From Ensifer sp. IC3342 (GTDB lineage Bacteria; Pseudomonadota; Alphaproteobacteria; Rhizobiales; Rhizobiaceae): a DNA stretch of 64,000 bases. Below, one piece after another: positions 1 to 8,838 of the stretch. Where the stretch lies: positions 42,690 to 106,689 of the forward strand of contig NZ_JADYVE010000014.1 of the NCBI RefSeq assembly GCF_020193655.1. The letters run 5' to 3'. How positions within the stretch are numbered: position 1 is the first letter of the stretch; each line of letters starts with the position of its first letter. Below the pieces are notes generated by a model, which saw only the letters and a list, made by a program, of their open reading frames with translations, had not been told where the DNA came from and did no database searches. The translations under genes and the position numbers were made by a program.

Positions 1-10
1 TCAATGTGAA

Positions 11-100
11 TGGCGGAAGAGGTGGGATTCGAACCCACGGTACGCTTTCACGCACGCCGGTTTTCAAGACCGGTGCCTTAAACCGCTCGGCCACTCTTCC
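11..100 (-). tRNA. tRNA-Ser (anticodon UGA)
   Basis: Read on the minus strand this is a 90-base class II tRNA with the acceptor stem GGAAGAG/CTCTTCC, an encoded CCA end at 11-13, a TTCGAATCC T-loop and a long variable arm, as expected of serine tRNAs. The anticodon loop CTTGAAA places the anticodon TGA at 64-66, so it should read UCA and, by wobble, other UCN codons. The tRNA is complete inside the window. I saw no integrase or attachment-site repeat beside it. Confidence 0.97.
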
Positions 101-438
101 AGTCGACTGCAAGGATTGAGAAATCCACGGTTGCCGACCTGCGGAACACGGCAATTGCTACCGCTTCGCTACCCAATCATTCGACGGCTGGCTTTTTAGC
201 AGCTTTGATCGCCGCGTCAACGTGCTCGGCGGCATTCGCTTTGCATACCCGGCATTACGTGTGAATAGAGTTGCAGCGTGATGCCGAGGTGTTTCGCGGA
301 GGCGATCAGGCGGGTCGCATTCGCGATCATTGCAAGAAGCCATGATAAAACTGAAAGCTGTTCAGTTTGCCCTAAATTCTACGCAAGGACACGCGTGCAG
401 CGCTCTGATATTCTGGCGCACCTGGCCGGAGGTGTGCC
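101..438. other. intergenic region, no gene recognised
   Basis: This stretch separates the leftward tRNA-Ser from the rightward glutaminase-like gene. Short open frames exist on both strands but none resembles a protein family I know and none has a convincing ribosome binding site. It should hold the promoters of both neighbours, but I could not place -35 and -10 boxes with confidence. Confidence 0.5.
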
Positions 439-1551
439 ATGCCAAATCCCAATGCGATTGTTTCGACCCGCATTGATTTCGACCCTCCGCTTGACCGGCC
501 CGCTGCCGAGTTGCTGCGCGAGGGGCTTTGGGTCGAGCTCGAAGGCGGGCGCCGCGCCCGGCTTGACCCGAGCGATGCCCGATCGAGCGGCTTCTTGCAA
601 GTGCTTGACGGGCTCGCCAGGCGCAGGGCGCCGGTCTATCTGGAGATCGATCCTAACGGCGGGGCGATCACACGGCTCCTGATCCCGCACGTGACGCGTC
701 CGATGAGCATGCGTCCGAGCGACCAGGGCTATGAGATCATGCTCGAAAGGTCGCATGCCCGCCACACCCTGAGGCGCGACAATCCCGATTTTGCGACGCT
801 CGAACCATTGCTGCGCACCGCGCTCGACTCGGGGCAATTGCTGATCGTCACCGAGGATGATGCGCACAACATCATTGACATTCGCACCTACACGCCCGGC
901 CCCGATGACGCGCCGCTGCCACCTTGGCCCAAACCCGATGTACTGCCGCTCGAATGGCCGTGGTGGAAGCGTCTGCTCGACTGGATCTGGCGCTGGCCGT
1001 TCTGGCCCTGGTGGTGGTTCCGCTGCGTTTCGAAAGCGACTGCCCAGCAGATTTTCGATGCGATGAGCGCGACGACTTGCCCTCCGCTCACGGTGCCGGC
1101 ACCCTGCATCCCTTTTCTCTATCCCGATGACGGCTGCTGGGGCCGCGCGCACGAGATGTGCCGGCTGATGATCAACATCGGCCGCAAGCCGCGCAAGGTG
1201 TGGATACAGGGCAGCCTGCACGTCGACACCAAAAACAATCCCAACTGCTTCGTGAACTGGGGCTGGCATGTCGCGCCGACGCTATGTGTGCGCCGAGGCT
1301 GGTTCTGGACGCAGCAGATGGTGATCGATCCCTCGCTCTTCACCACGCCTGTCCCGCAGGCGACGTGGAAGGGCGTTCAGGGCGATCCCAATGCCACGCT
1401 GACGCCGAGCGACGCCTCGATCTTCTATCTCTGGGGCAACGTGACCGACCCCACTTATGTCGAGACCAACCAGGTGCTCGCCGATTATCGTCTGCAGCTC
1501 CAGAGCCGCGCGATCCAGCACGGCCCGCCGCCCTATGCGAATTGCCCGTAG
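439..1551 (+). CDS. protein with a C-terminal protein-glutaminase-like domain
   Basis: This 370-residue protein has no signal peptide. Residues 1-160 match nothing I recognise. A linker at about 172-193 is extremely rich in Trp and Pro. The C-terminal half carries an ordered Cys-His-Asp set: C233 in the context GCWGRAHEM, H277 in NWGWHVAP and D297 in VIDPSLF. This is the pattern of the protein-glutaminase fold (Chryseobacterium protein glutaminase and bacterial deamidase effectors), which removes the amide of protein glutamines. Family placement is from motif memory, and substrate and location are unknown. The tryptophan-rich linker could touch membrane. Start: ATG with GGAGG about nine bases upstream. 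It stands alone between a tRNA and rlpA. Confidence 0.6.
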   Translation: MPNPNAIVSTRIDFDPPLDRPAAELLREGLWVELEGGRRARLDPSDARSSGFLQVLDGLARRRAPVYLEIDPNGGAITRLLIPHVTRPMSMRPSDQGYEIMLERSHARHTLRRDNPDFATLEPLLRTALDSGQLLIVTEDDAHNIIDIRTYTPGPDDAPLPPWPKPDVLPLEWPWWKRLLDWIWRWPFWPWWWFRCVSKATAQQIFDAMSATTCPPLTVPAPCIPFLYPDDGCWGRAHEMCRLMINIGRKPRKVWIQGSLHVDTKNNPNCFVNWGWHVAPTLCVRRGWFWTQQMVIDPSLFTTPVPQATWKGVQGDPNATLTPSDASIFYLWGNVTDPTYVETNQVLADYRLQLQSRAIQHGPPPYANCP

Positions 1552-1944
1552 CGGAGCCACGAATGTGAAAAGAGGCTGCAGGGCCATTCGGCCCGGTAAC
1601 ACCTTGGCATGGTCGGCGACGAGACAGCTACGCCAACCTTGACGCCCGGTTGAACAAACAACCAAATCTCGCAGTCTTTGCAAGATTTAACGTGCCGGCG
1701 CCCGGCGGAATTTCTCGCACTCCGCGATGACGCCGAGGATTCCGCACGGCAGGCTCGCGCAGGGGTTTAAACGATTTGTAAACCACAACGGAAGATTTTT
1801 GCCGCGCTTCCGGCTTCCTGTTCGCAATTTTGCCGTCTTGCTGACATGATTAATCGACTGTCTCGTTTCGAGACGCCGAGCTTTCCGCGGGGGCTAGAGC
1901 GGATTGTTTTCGAAATACGGCTTTGCGAACGATATTGGGGACAG
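1552..1944. other. intergenic region upstream of rlpA
   Basis: No convincing gene. An ATG at 1846 is in frame with rlpA, but the 33 residues it would add do not look like a signal peptide, whereas the ATG at 1945 is followed directly by one. The stretch presumably carries the rlpA promoter. Confidence 0.5.
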
Positions 1945-2985
1945 ATGATTCTTAGTAGAGATGCAGCACTTCTTTCGAGGGGGCTACGTGTTGCTGCGGT
2001 TCCGTTGCTTTGCGCGACGCTGGCCGCCTGCGGTTCGGCGTCGAGCGTCAAGACAAGCAAGGCGCGGAGCAAGGAATACTTTGCCGAGTCTGTGTATGGC
2101 GTCAAAGCGAGTCCGCGAGTTGCGACCGGACGGAACATCCCGAAGGGCGGCGGGCGCTACCAGGTTGGCAAGGCCTATCAGGTCAAGGGCAAGTGGTATC
2201 AGCCGAAAGAGGACTTCGGCTACAACAAGGTAGGCGTTGCTTCCTGGTACGGCTCCGCCTTTCACGGGCGACTGACGGCGAACGGCGAAGTCTACGACAA
2301 GTATCACCTGTCTGCTGCGCACCCGACGTTCCCGCTGCCGAGCTATGCCCGCGTCACCAATCTGGAAAACGGCACATCGGTCATCGTTCGCGTGAACGAC
2401 CGCGGCCCGTACGAGTACGGCCGCATCATCGATGTCTCCTCCAAGACAGCCGATATGCTGGACATCAAGGGCAAGGGCAGTGCCAAGGTGCGCGTGCAAT
2501 ATGTCGGTCGCGCGCCGCTCGAAGGCAACGATATGCCCTATCTGATGGCCTCCTACGTCAAGAAGGGTGACCGTAGCCCCGGCGTGATGCCGGGAGGACA
2601 AATCGCAACTGGTGTCATGGTTGCGTCGAACGAGCCGTTCCGCAACGAGGTGCCGGACCTCGCCAGCGTGCCGGTTCCTCAGAGGTCGATGCTGAATACA
2701 GGCGTTCCGGTGACGGCGCTCGCCGAACCAGCGCCGCAGGTCGCCATGCCGCAATCTTTCGGCGAATTTGTCACACTCCCGGAGATCGGCCCGATCCCCA
2801 CGGTGCGTCCGGCGCTGATCCCGATGCCAGACGGAAACATGGCCTATGCCGCTGCCTATGTCGAAGTCCGCGTCAGCGACAAGGCTTCTCCCTTCGAGGC
2901 GATCATGGTCGATTCGAACCCGCTGACGGCCGATTCGATCATCGCCTATGCAAAGCGCCAGAACAGGGATGGTGTTCCGCTCTAA
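1945..2985 (+). CDS. rlpA: RlpA-family septal lytic transglycosylase lipoprotein
   Basis: Product of 346 residues. The first 27 or so form a lipoprotein signal ending in the lipobox LAAC, so the mature protein should be lipid-anchored in the envelope. A double-psi beta-barrel RlpA domain follows, with the signature GVASWYGSAFHGRLTANGE and the later VRVNDRGPY. RlpA proteins cleave glycan strands lacking stem peptides, often at the division site. The C-terminus shows no clear SPOR domain, so septal targeting by that route is not supported. Start at 1945 was chosen for the GGGGACAG just upstream and the signal peptide. The next gene is another peptidoglycan-related protein about 60 bases downstream, suggesting an envelope operon. 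Confidence 0.9.
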   Translation: MILSRDAALLSRGLRVAAVPLLCATLAACGSASSVKTSKARSKEYFAESVYGVKASPRVATGRNIPKGGGRYQVGKAYQVKGKWYQPKEDFGYNKVGVASWYGSAFHGRLTANGEVYDKYHLSAAHPTFPLPSYARVTNLENGTSVIVRVNDRGPYEYGRIIDVSSKTADMLDIKGKGSAKVRVQYVGRAPLEGNDMPYLMASYVKKGDRSPGVMPGGQIATGVMVASNEPFRNEVPDLASVPVPQRSMLNTGVPVTALAEPAPQVAMPQSFGEFVTLPEIGPIPTVRPALIPMPDGNMAYAAAYVEVRVSDKASPFEAIMVDSNPLTADSIIAYAKRQNRDGVPL

Positions 2986-3042
2986 CGCCGGTTGAAGAGG
3001 CTTGCGCGCGCTGCTATGCCCATGAAGAAGCCGGAGTTTCTC

Positions 3043-4197
3043 ATGCGCATTAAGTTGCTCACGGTCGTGGCCTTTCTTGCGGCGACCGTCTCGACAAATG
3101 CGGTCGCGCAGACGCCCGCATTCGACACCAAGGCGAAACAGATCTACCTCGTTGATGGGGAGACTGGCACAGTGCTCTTCGCGCGCGGCGAAGACGAGCC
3201 TGTGCCGCCGGCATCGCTTGCCAAGCTCATGGCGATGGAGGTGGTCTTCGAGGCATTGGACAAGGGCGAGATAAGCCCCGAGACGACCTACGAGGTCTCC
3301 GAACACGCCTGGCGAACCGGAGGCGCACCGTCCGGCACCTCCACGATGTTTGCCGCCATCAAGTCGAGGATCCGCGTTGCGGATCTCATTCAAGGCGCGA
3401 CCGTGCAATTGGCGAATGATGCCTGCATCATCCTCGCGGAGGGCATGACCGGCAGCGAGGCTGCTTTTGCCAAGCGTATGACGGCACGGGCGCGCGAACT
3501 CGGCATGCCCGTTGCCTATTTCAACAACGCCACCGGCCTTCCAGATCCTGCCAACAAGGTGACGATGCGGGAGCTGGTGACGCTGGCGCGGCATCTGCGC
3601 GAGGCCCACCCGAATTTCTACCGGCTCTATTCCCAACCCGAATTCGAGTGGAACAAAATCCTCCAGCGTAATCGCAACCCGCTGATTGCCGCCAATGTCG
3701 GCGTCGATGGGCTGGCTACCGGATTTGCGGAAGGTTTCGGCTTTTCGCTCGCGGCCTCTATGCAGCGCGGCGACCGTCGCGTTTATCTCGCCATGGGTGG
3801 GCTCGAAAGCGACAAGGAACGCACGGAAGAAAGCCGCAGGGTACTCGACTGGGCGATGACGGCGTTCGAGAAACGGCGCATTTTCGCTGACGGGGAGACG
3901 ATCGGCGAAGCAAGTGTTTATGGCGGCGCGGCATCGCGTGTCGCCCTTGTCGCGGGCGGGCCGATCGACGTGCTTCTCCCGGTCAATAATGCTGAACGGC
4001 TGACCGCGCGCATCGTCTACAAGTGGCCGCTCACGGCGCCGGTTGCCGTCGGTCAGGAGGTCGGCGTCGTCAAGCTCTGGAACGGTGAGCGGTTGTTGGT
4101 GGAAGTGCCGGTGAAGACCAGCAGTGCTGTCGAGGTCGGTACGCTTACCAGCCGCGCGATCGACGCGCTTCAGGAGCTTCTCTTCTTCTGGCTGTAA
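3043..4197 (+). CDS. D-alanyl-D-alanine carboxypeptidase-like protein (S11 family) with altered active site
   Basis: Product of 384 residues with an N-terminal signal peptide (about 1-23, cut after AVA or VAQ). It has the fold and order of low-molecular-weight penicillin-binding proteins that trim the terminal D-Ala of peptidoglycan stem peptides. The SxxK motif is intact (S58-L-A-K61). The second motif, normally S-G/A-N, reads L123-A-N125, and the KTG motif reads A225-T-G227, so two residues of the usual catalytic set are missing. It may be inactive, be a peptidoglycan-binding protein, or use a modified mechanism. Start at 3043 is favoured by CCGGAG six bases upstream; ATG codons at 3016 and 3022 are alternatives. 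It follows rlpA. Confidence 0.85.
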   Translation: MRIKLLTVVAFLAATVSTNAVAQTPAFDTKAKQIYLVDGETGTVLFARGEDEPVPPASLAKLMAMEVVFEALDKGEISPETTYEVSEHAWRTGGAPSGTSTMFAAIKSRIRVADLIQGATVQLANDACIILAEGMTGSEAAFAKRMTARARELGMPVAYFNNATGLPDPANKVTMRELVTLARHLREAHPNFYRLYSQPEFEWNKILQRNRNPLIAANVGVDGLATGFAEGFGFSLAASMQRGDRRVYLAMGGLESDKERTEESRRVLDWAMTAFEKRRIFADGETIGEASVYGGAASRVALVAGGPIDVLLPVNNAERLTARIVYKWPLTAPVAVGQEVGVVKLWNGERLLVEVPVKTSSAVEVGTLTSRAIDALQELLFFWL

Positions 4198-4254
4198 CAA
4201 ATGCACGCGCGCCCGTTCCTTCCGGCGAACCAATCGGCTAAACAGGGCCGATAG

Positions 4255-4360
4255 CTACAGCGCCACGCGTCTCATCAGACGCGAAAAGGACGCCGTAGCA
4301 CTCTGAATTGCTGCATGTTTTTATCGTTGAATCGGCTACGGTTTAGGGAAGCATGCAGTC
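4255..4360 (+). repeat. RIME-like palindromic intergenic element, copy 1
   Basis: A block of about 106 bases made of nested palindromes: CTACAGCG pairs with CGCCGTAG, inside which ACGCGTCT faces AGACGCG, followed by a second hairpin built around GCATG. The same block recurs, inverted and diverged, at 33304-33402. Elements of this shape are numerous between genes of Sinorhizobium and relatives. It fills the space between the carboxypeptidase-like gene and tmk and ends only about 10 bases before the tmk ribosome binding site. Confidence 0.75.
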
Positions 4361-4377
4361 GGCTGATTTGGGAGCGC

Positions 4378-5058
4378 ATGTCGCTGACGAAGGGTTTGTT
4401 TGTAACGTTTGAGGGCGGGGAAGGGGCCGGCAAGTCAACCCAGATGCGCCTGCTGGCCGATTCGCTGCGCGCGCGTGGCTACGATGTGCTGACCACGCGA
4501 GAGCCTGGCGGCTCGCTCGGCGCGGAGGCGGTCCGCCACGTTCTGCTTTCCGGGGCGGCTGAGTCTTTCGGCATTCGCATGGAGGCGATTCTCTTCGCGG
4601 CCGCGCGCAGCGATCACGTCGAACAGGTGATCCGGCCGGCGCTCCAGAGGGGAACCATCGTCCTGTGCGATCGCTTCATGGATTCCTCGCGGGTTTATCA
4701 GGGCATCACCGGCAATCTCGAACCAGCCTTCGTGGAAACGCTCGAGCGCGTAGCCGTCAATGGTGTGATTCCGGACCGAACAATCATTTTCGATCTGCCT
4801 GCCACCGTTGGGCTCGAACGCGCGCGTCGCCGCGCTGCCAGCGGCAGTCCCGATCGCTTCGAGAAGGAACAGCTGGAAACGCACGAGAAGCGACGCGAGG
4901 CCTTCCTCGACATCGCGGAAGCCGATCCTCGGCGTTGTCGTGTCGTCGATGCGGCACGGCCGTCGGACGTCATAGCCGCCGAGGTGCGCGAGATCATCGA
5001 AGCGCTGCTGCCGGACGGTAATGAACCACGGTCGTCTAACGCGGAAGCTGCGACATGA
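4378..5058 (+). CDS. tmk: thymidylate kinase
   Basis: Product of 226 residues. It phosphorylates dTMP to dTDP with ATP in the cytoplasm, the step feeding both de novo and salvage dTTP synthesis. The P-loop [11 protein letters not shown] lies at about residues 11-21, the DR-containing motif [12 protein letters not shown] in the middle, and the arginine-rich [16 protein letters not shown] near 155. Length is normal for the family. Start at 4378 was chosen for GGGAG four bases upstream; an upstream in-frame ATG at 4315 lies inside the repeat element and is unlikely. Its stop overlaps the start of holB (ATGA), so the two are translationally coupled, a conserved pairing in Rhizobiales. Confidence 0.95.
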   Translation: MSLTKGLFVTFEGGEGAGKSTQMRLLADSLRARGYDVLTTREPGGSLGAEAVRHVLLSGAAESFGIRMEAILFAAARSDHVEQVIRPALQRGTIVLCDRFMDSSRVYQGITGNLEPAFVETLERVAVNGVIPDRTIIFDLPATVGLERARRRAASGSPDRFEKEQLETHEKRREAFLDIAEADPRRCRVVDAARPSDVIAAEVREIIEALLPDGNEPRSSNAEAAT

Positions 5059-6086
5059 CAATGGAACGTCCCGGTGTGCTGGAAGGGGCTGTGGCTCCTG
5101 CCGAAAACAGCAAGCTGTTCGGCCATCCTCAGGCAGAAGAGTTTCTGGCGCAGAGCTACAAATCCGGCAAAGGGCACCATGCGATTCTCATCGAAGGGCC
5201 GGAGGGCATTGGCAAGGCGACGCTTGCCTTCCGCTTCGCGAACCACATTCTGAACAATCCCGAGCCGGCGACGGCGCCCCATCATCTCGCCGATCCGGAT
5301 CCCCGTTCGATCGTCAGCCGGCAGCTTGCTTCCGGCGCATCGCACAACCTGCTTCATCTCACCCGCCCCGTGGACGAGAAAACGGGCAGGGCAAAAGGGG
5401 CAATCACCGTGGACGAGGTGCGCCGCGTCGGAAAGTTCTTCGGCCAAACATCCGGCACGGGGAACTGGCGCATCGTTATCATCGATCCGGCGGACGATCT
5501 CAACCGCAATGCAGCCAATGCCATCCTCAAGATACTTGAGGAGCCGCCGCGCCGTTCGCTGTTCCTGGTGCTCACGCACGCGCCTGGAAAACTGCTGCCG
5601 ACCATCCGCTCGCGCTGCCTTCCGCTGCGGTTGAAGCCGCTGGGCCACGAGCCCATGCGCCAGGCGCTTGCCCATCTCGGCTTTGATATGACGGGACCGA
5701 ATGTCGAGCAGATACTCGCCGCGGCAAACGGCAGCGTTTCGGAGGCGCTAAAGCTCATCAATTACGGCGGCCTCGATATCGCCACCGCCTTCGAAGACAT
5801 CCTGGCGGGGCAGGGACCTGCGGTCCGCCGGCAGATGCACAAGCTCGCGGATATTCTGGCAGCAAGGGATAACGAGACGATCTTCGATTTCTTCTCGTCG
5901 CTGTTGACCGGGCGAGTGATGCAGCAGGCGCGCGACGCGGCGCTTGCCGGCGATATTGGCAGAGCCGAGCGCCTTGCGAGCCTCTCAAGTAGTTTCGCGG
6001 AGCGTCTCACGGTGAGCGACGCCTACAATCTTGATCGCAAGCAGACGATCCTGTCGCTGCTCGATGACCTCAGAGACGCTCTATAG
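5055..6086 (+). CDS. holB: DNA polymerase III subunit delta prime
   Basis: Product of 343 residues, a subunit of the clamp-loader complex that opens and places the sliding clamp at primer ends. An AAA+ fold is visible: Walker [11 protein letters not shown] at about residues 49-58, and the sensor region with [14 protein letters not shown], the hallmark of delta-prime and gamma/tau subunits. The SRC-like motif reads [10 protein letters not shown]. It starts by ATGA overlap with tmk. It ends tail to tail with the MazG-like gene on the other strand, overlapping it by six bases. Confidence 0.93.
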   Translation: MTMERPGVLEGAVAPAENSKLFGHPQAEEFLAQSYKSGKGHHAILIEGPEGIGKATLAFRFANHILNNPEPATAPHHLADPDPRSIVSRQLASGASHNLLHLTRPVDEKTGRAKGAITVDEVRRVGKFFGQTSGTGNWRIVIIDPADDLNRNAANAILKILEEPPRRSLFLVLTHAPGKLLPTIRSRCLPLRLKPLGHEPMRQALAHLGFDMTGPNVEQILAAANGSVSEALKLINYGGLDIATAFEDILAGQGPAVRRQMHKLADILAARDNETIFDFFSSLLTGRVMQQARDAALAGDIGRAERLASLSSSFAERLTVSDAYNLDRKQTILSLLDDLRDAL

Positions 6087-6383
6087 GTCCGGAGTGAACT
6101 TCCATTTTCGCTCGATCGCCGCAACCAGGTCTAAATCATTGTGGTGGGCGAAAAGGAGCACATGGCCGAGGAGGTCCGCGGTTTCATCGGCAAGCGATTG
6201 GCGCAGTTCCTCCGGCGACGTGCGAGTGCGGCCCCTGCCGCTGACCTTGTTCCAGGCCTGCGTTAGTTCACCCACCTCTTCCTGCAGTTTCAGGATGTAC
6301 CAATCCGGGTCGCGCTTGATGCCACGTTCGGCTGCATAAGCGGCCGGGGCCGCCTCGAATTTTCGTTTGAGCTCGCCGAACAC
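6081..6383 (-). CDS. MazG-like nucleotide pyrophosphohydrolase
   Basis: A compact 100-residue all-alpha protein with the MazG/dUTPase-2 metal-binding pattern: EEVGELTQAW at about 35-44 and DETADLLGHVLLFAHHND at about 66-83, the acidic residues being the expected magnesium ligands. Such proteins hydrolyse (d)NTPs to monophosphates; which nucleotide is used cannot be read from sequence. The start is GTG at 6383, preceded by an AAGGCGA stretch. The gene is convergent with holB and head to head with metG, about 110 bases away. Confidence 0.8.
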   Translation of the reverse strand: MFGELKRKFEAAPAAYAAERGIKRDPDWYILKLQEEVGELTQAWNKVSGRGRTRTSPEELRQSLADETADLLGHVLLFAHHNDLDLVAAIERKWKFTPDL

Positions 6384-6493
6384 GTCGCCTTTGGCCGAGA
6401 GTGGGCTTTTTCTGGGCGCGGCGGTTCCCTACCTGAAAGCGATGCGCTAATAGCTGCCAGTAGTCCCTGACCCGAGATATATCGAAGCCAATC

Positions 6494-8044
6494 ATGAGAG
6501 ATACTTCCCCGTTCTACATCACGACCGCGATTTCCTATCCGAACGGTAGGCCGCATGTCGGCCACGCCTATGAGTTGATCGCGACGGATGCGATGGCGCG
6601 CTATCAGCGACTGGATGGGCGCGAGGTCTTCTTCCTGACCGGCACGGACGAGCATGGCCAGAAGATGCAGCAGACGGCGAAGAAGGAAGGCATTTCCGCG
6701 CAGGATCTCGCCGATCGCAACTCGGCCGAATTCCAGAAGATGGCCGTGCTTCTCAACGCCTCCAACGACGATTTCATCCGAACGACGGAAAGACGTCACC
6801 ACCAGGCCTCGCAGGAAATCTGGATACGCATGGGAGAGGCGGGCGATCTCTACAAGGATTCCTATGCCGGATGGTACTCCGTCCGCGACGAGGCCTATTA
6901 TCAGGAAAACGAGACGGAGCTGCGCGACGACGGCGTGCGCTACGGGCCTCAGGGCACCCCGGTCGAGTGGGTGGAGGAGGAGAGCTATTTCTTCCGCCTC
7001 TCCGCCTATCAGGAAAAGCTCCTCAAGCACTATGAAGAGAACCCGGATTTCATCGGGCCTGCCGAGCGGCGAAACGAGGTCATTTCGTTCGTCAAGTCGG
7101 GGCTCAAGGATCTCTCGGTTTCGCGCACGACCTTCGATTGGGGCATCAAGGTACCGAACGATCCGGCCCACGTCATGTATGTCTGGGTGGACGCGCTGAC
7201 GAACTATCTCACCGCCACGGGCTACTTGACCGACCCGACCGGTCCGCGAGCAAAATTCTGGCCGGCAAATATCCATGTCATCGGCAAGGACATCATCCGC
7301 TTCCATGCGGTCTACTGGCCGGCCTTCCTGATGTCCGCCGGTCTGCCGCTCCCGAAACGCATCTTTGCCCATGGCTTCCTGCTCAACAAAGGCGAGAAGA
7401 TGTCGAAGTCGCTCGGCAACGTCGTGGACCCGTTCAATCTGGTCGAACACTTCGGACTTGACCAGATTCGCTATTTCTTCCTACGCGAGGTCTCCTTCGG
7501 CCAGGACGGCAGCTACAGCGAGGAGGGGATCGCGACGCGTATCAACTCCGACCTCGCCAACGGCATCGGCAACCTTGCCAGCCGCTCGCTGTCGATGATC
7601 GTGAAGAACTGCGACGGCCAGATACCGGTCTGCGGGCCACTGACAGACGAGGATAAGGCGATGTTGGCCTCTGCCGATGCCCTGCTCGAGACGACACGCG
7701 AAGATATGGGCAAGCAGCTCATCCACCGCGCGCTCGCCGCGATCATCGCTGTCGTTTCCGAAACCGACCGCTATTTCGCGGGTCAGGAGCCCTGGGCTCT
7801 GAAGAAGACGGACCCAGAGCGGATGGCGACGGTGCTGTACGTCACCGCCGAGGTGGTTCGCCAGATCGCGATCCTGCTGCAGCCCTTCATGCCGGAATCG
7901 GCTGGCAAGCTTCTCGACCTCGTCGCCGTACCGGCCGACAGGCGTGATTTTGCTCATCTTGGTGAAGCCGGACGTCTCGTCTCCGGAACGCCGCTCGAGG
8001 CCCCGAAGCCGGTCTTCCCGCGCTACGTGGCGCCGGAAGTATAA
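6494..8044 (+). CDS. metG: methionyl-tRNA synthetase
   Basis: Product of 516 residues that charges tRNA-Met with methionine. Class I signature motifs are present: HVGH in place of HIGH near residue 20 and KMSKS in [10 protein letters not shown] near residue 300. The connective-peptide region lacks the paired cysteines of zinc-binding MetRS, and there is no C-terminal dimerisation domain, so this is the short zinc-free form common in Alphaproteobacteria. The start ATG at 6494 begins [18 protein letters not shown]. tatD follows 13 bases after the stop, and an MBL-fold gene after that, giving a likely three-gene operon. Confidence 0.96.
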   Translation: MRDTSPFYITTAISYPNGRPHVGHAYELIATDAMARYQRLDGREVFFLTGTDEHGQKMQQTAKKEGISAQDLADRNSAEFQKMAVLLNASNDDFIRTTERRHHQASQEIWIRMGEAGDLYKDSYAGWYSVRDEAYYQENETELRDDGVRYGPQGTPVEWVEEESYFFRLSAYQEKLLKHYEENPDFIGPAERRNEVISFVKSGLKDLSVSRTTFDWGIKVPNDPAHVMYVWVDALTNYLTATGYLTDPTGPRAKFWPANIHVIGKDIIRFHAVYWPAFLMSAGLPLPKRIFAHGFLLNKGEKMSKSLGNVVDPFNLVEHFGLDQIRYFFLREVSFGQDGSYSEEGIATRINSDLANGIGNLASRSLSMIVKNCDGQIPVCGPLTDEDKAMLASADALLETTREDMGKQLIHRALAAIIAVVSETDRYFAGQEPWALKKTDPERMATVLYVTAEVVRQIAILLQPFMPESAGKLLDLVAVPADRRDFAHLGEAGRLVSGTPLEAPKPVFPRYVAPEV

Positions 8045-8057
8045 GCGAGTCAAACGA

Positions 8058-8837
8058 ATGCTGATCGACACCCATTGCCATCTGGACTTCCCGGACTTCG
8101 AGGCCGAGCGCGACGCGATCCTCGAACGCGCCGCCGCGGCCGGTGTGGCGCAGATGGTGACGATTTCGACGCGCGTGAAGCGGTTCGATACGATCCTTGC
8201 GATCGCCGAAGCCTATCCGAACGTGTTTTGTTCCGTTGGTACGCATCCGCACAACGCCGACGAGGAACTCGATATCACCACGGACGATCTCGTTCGGCTC
8301 TCGGTGCACCCCAAAGTGGTTGCGATCGGCGAGGCGGGGCTCGACTATTTCTACGACAACGCACCGCGCGACGCGCAAGCTGAAGGGCTGCGCCGCCACA
8401 TCGCGGCCGCGCGCAAGACAGGGCTGCCGCTCGTCATCCACAGCCGGTCGGCGGATGAAGACATGGCTGCGATCCTGACCGAAGAAAGCGGGAAGGGGGT
8501 CTTCCCTTTCCTTCTCCATTGCTTCTCGTCGGGTCCTGACCTTGCGCGAGTTGGCGTCGAACTCGGCGGCTATGTATCCTTTTCCGGCATCCTGACCTTC
8601 CCGAAGTCGCAAGAGATCAGGGATATCGCGAAGACGATCCCGCACGACCGGATGATCGTCGAGACGGATGCACCGTACCTCGCGCCAAAACCGTTCCGCG
8701 GCAAGCGCAACGAGCCGGCATTTGTTGCCCATACCGCGGAAGTGCTGGCGGAAACGATCGGCGTATCACCCGCGGAAATTGCCGAGATTACGACAGAGAA
8801 CGCCTTCCGCATCTTCTCGAAAATGCCGAGGCTCTGA
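8058..8837 (+). CDS. tatD: TatD-family metal-dependent hydrolase
   Basis: Product of 259 residues with an amidohydrolase-like TIM barrel. Metal ligands are visible in order: H-x-H in DTHCHLDF at 4-11, the glutamate of GEAGLDYF, the histidines of VIHSRSADED and LLHCFSSG, and the aspartate of ETDAPYLAPKP. TatD proteins act as metal-dependent DNA exonucleases and have been linked to DNA repair; metG-tatD pairing is common in bacteria. The start at 8058 was chosen because the methionine immediately precedes the metal-binding strand; longer frames overlap metG. Confidence 0.92.
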   Translation: MLIDTHCHLDFPDFEAERDAILERAAAAGVAQMVTISTRVKRFDTILAIAEAYPNVFCSVGTHPHNADEELDITTDDLVRLSVHPKVVAIGEAGLDYFYDNAPRDAQAEGLRRHIAAARKTGLPLVIHSRSADEDMAAILTEESGKGVFPFLLHCFSSGPDLARVGVELGGYVSFSGILTFPKSQEIRDIAKTIPHDRMIVETDAPYLAPKPFRGKRNEPAFVAHTAEVLAETIGVSPAEIAEITTENAFRIFSKMPRL

Positions 8838-8838
8838 C

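Noticed and set aside
11..438. tRNA-Ser as an attachment site of an integrated element
   Set aside because: No integrase gene, no repeat of the tRNA 3' end within the window, and the neighbours are ordinary chromosomal genes.
1984..4233. Long minus-strand open frame of 749 codons opposite rlpA and the carboxypeptidase-like gene
   Set aside because: It is the antisense shadow of two genes with clear signal peptides and domain motifs; its product is rich in Arg, His and Asp without any recognisable domain.
4315..4377. An upstream ATG giving tmk 21 extra residues
   Set aside because: It lies inside the palindromic repeat, and the ATG at 4378 has a better ribosome binding site and the normal family start.
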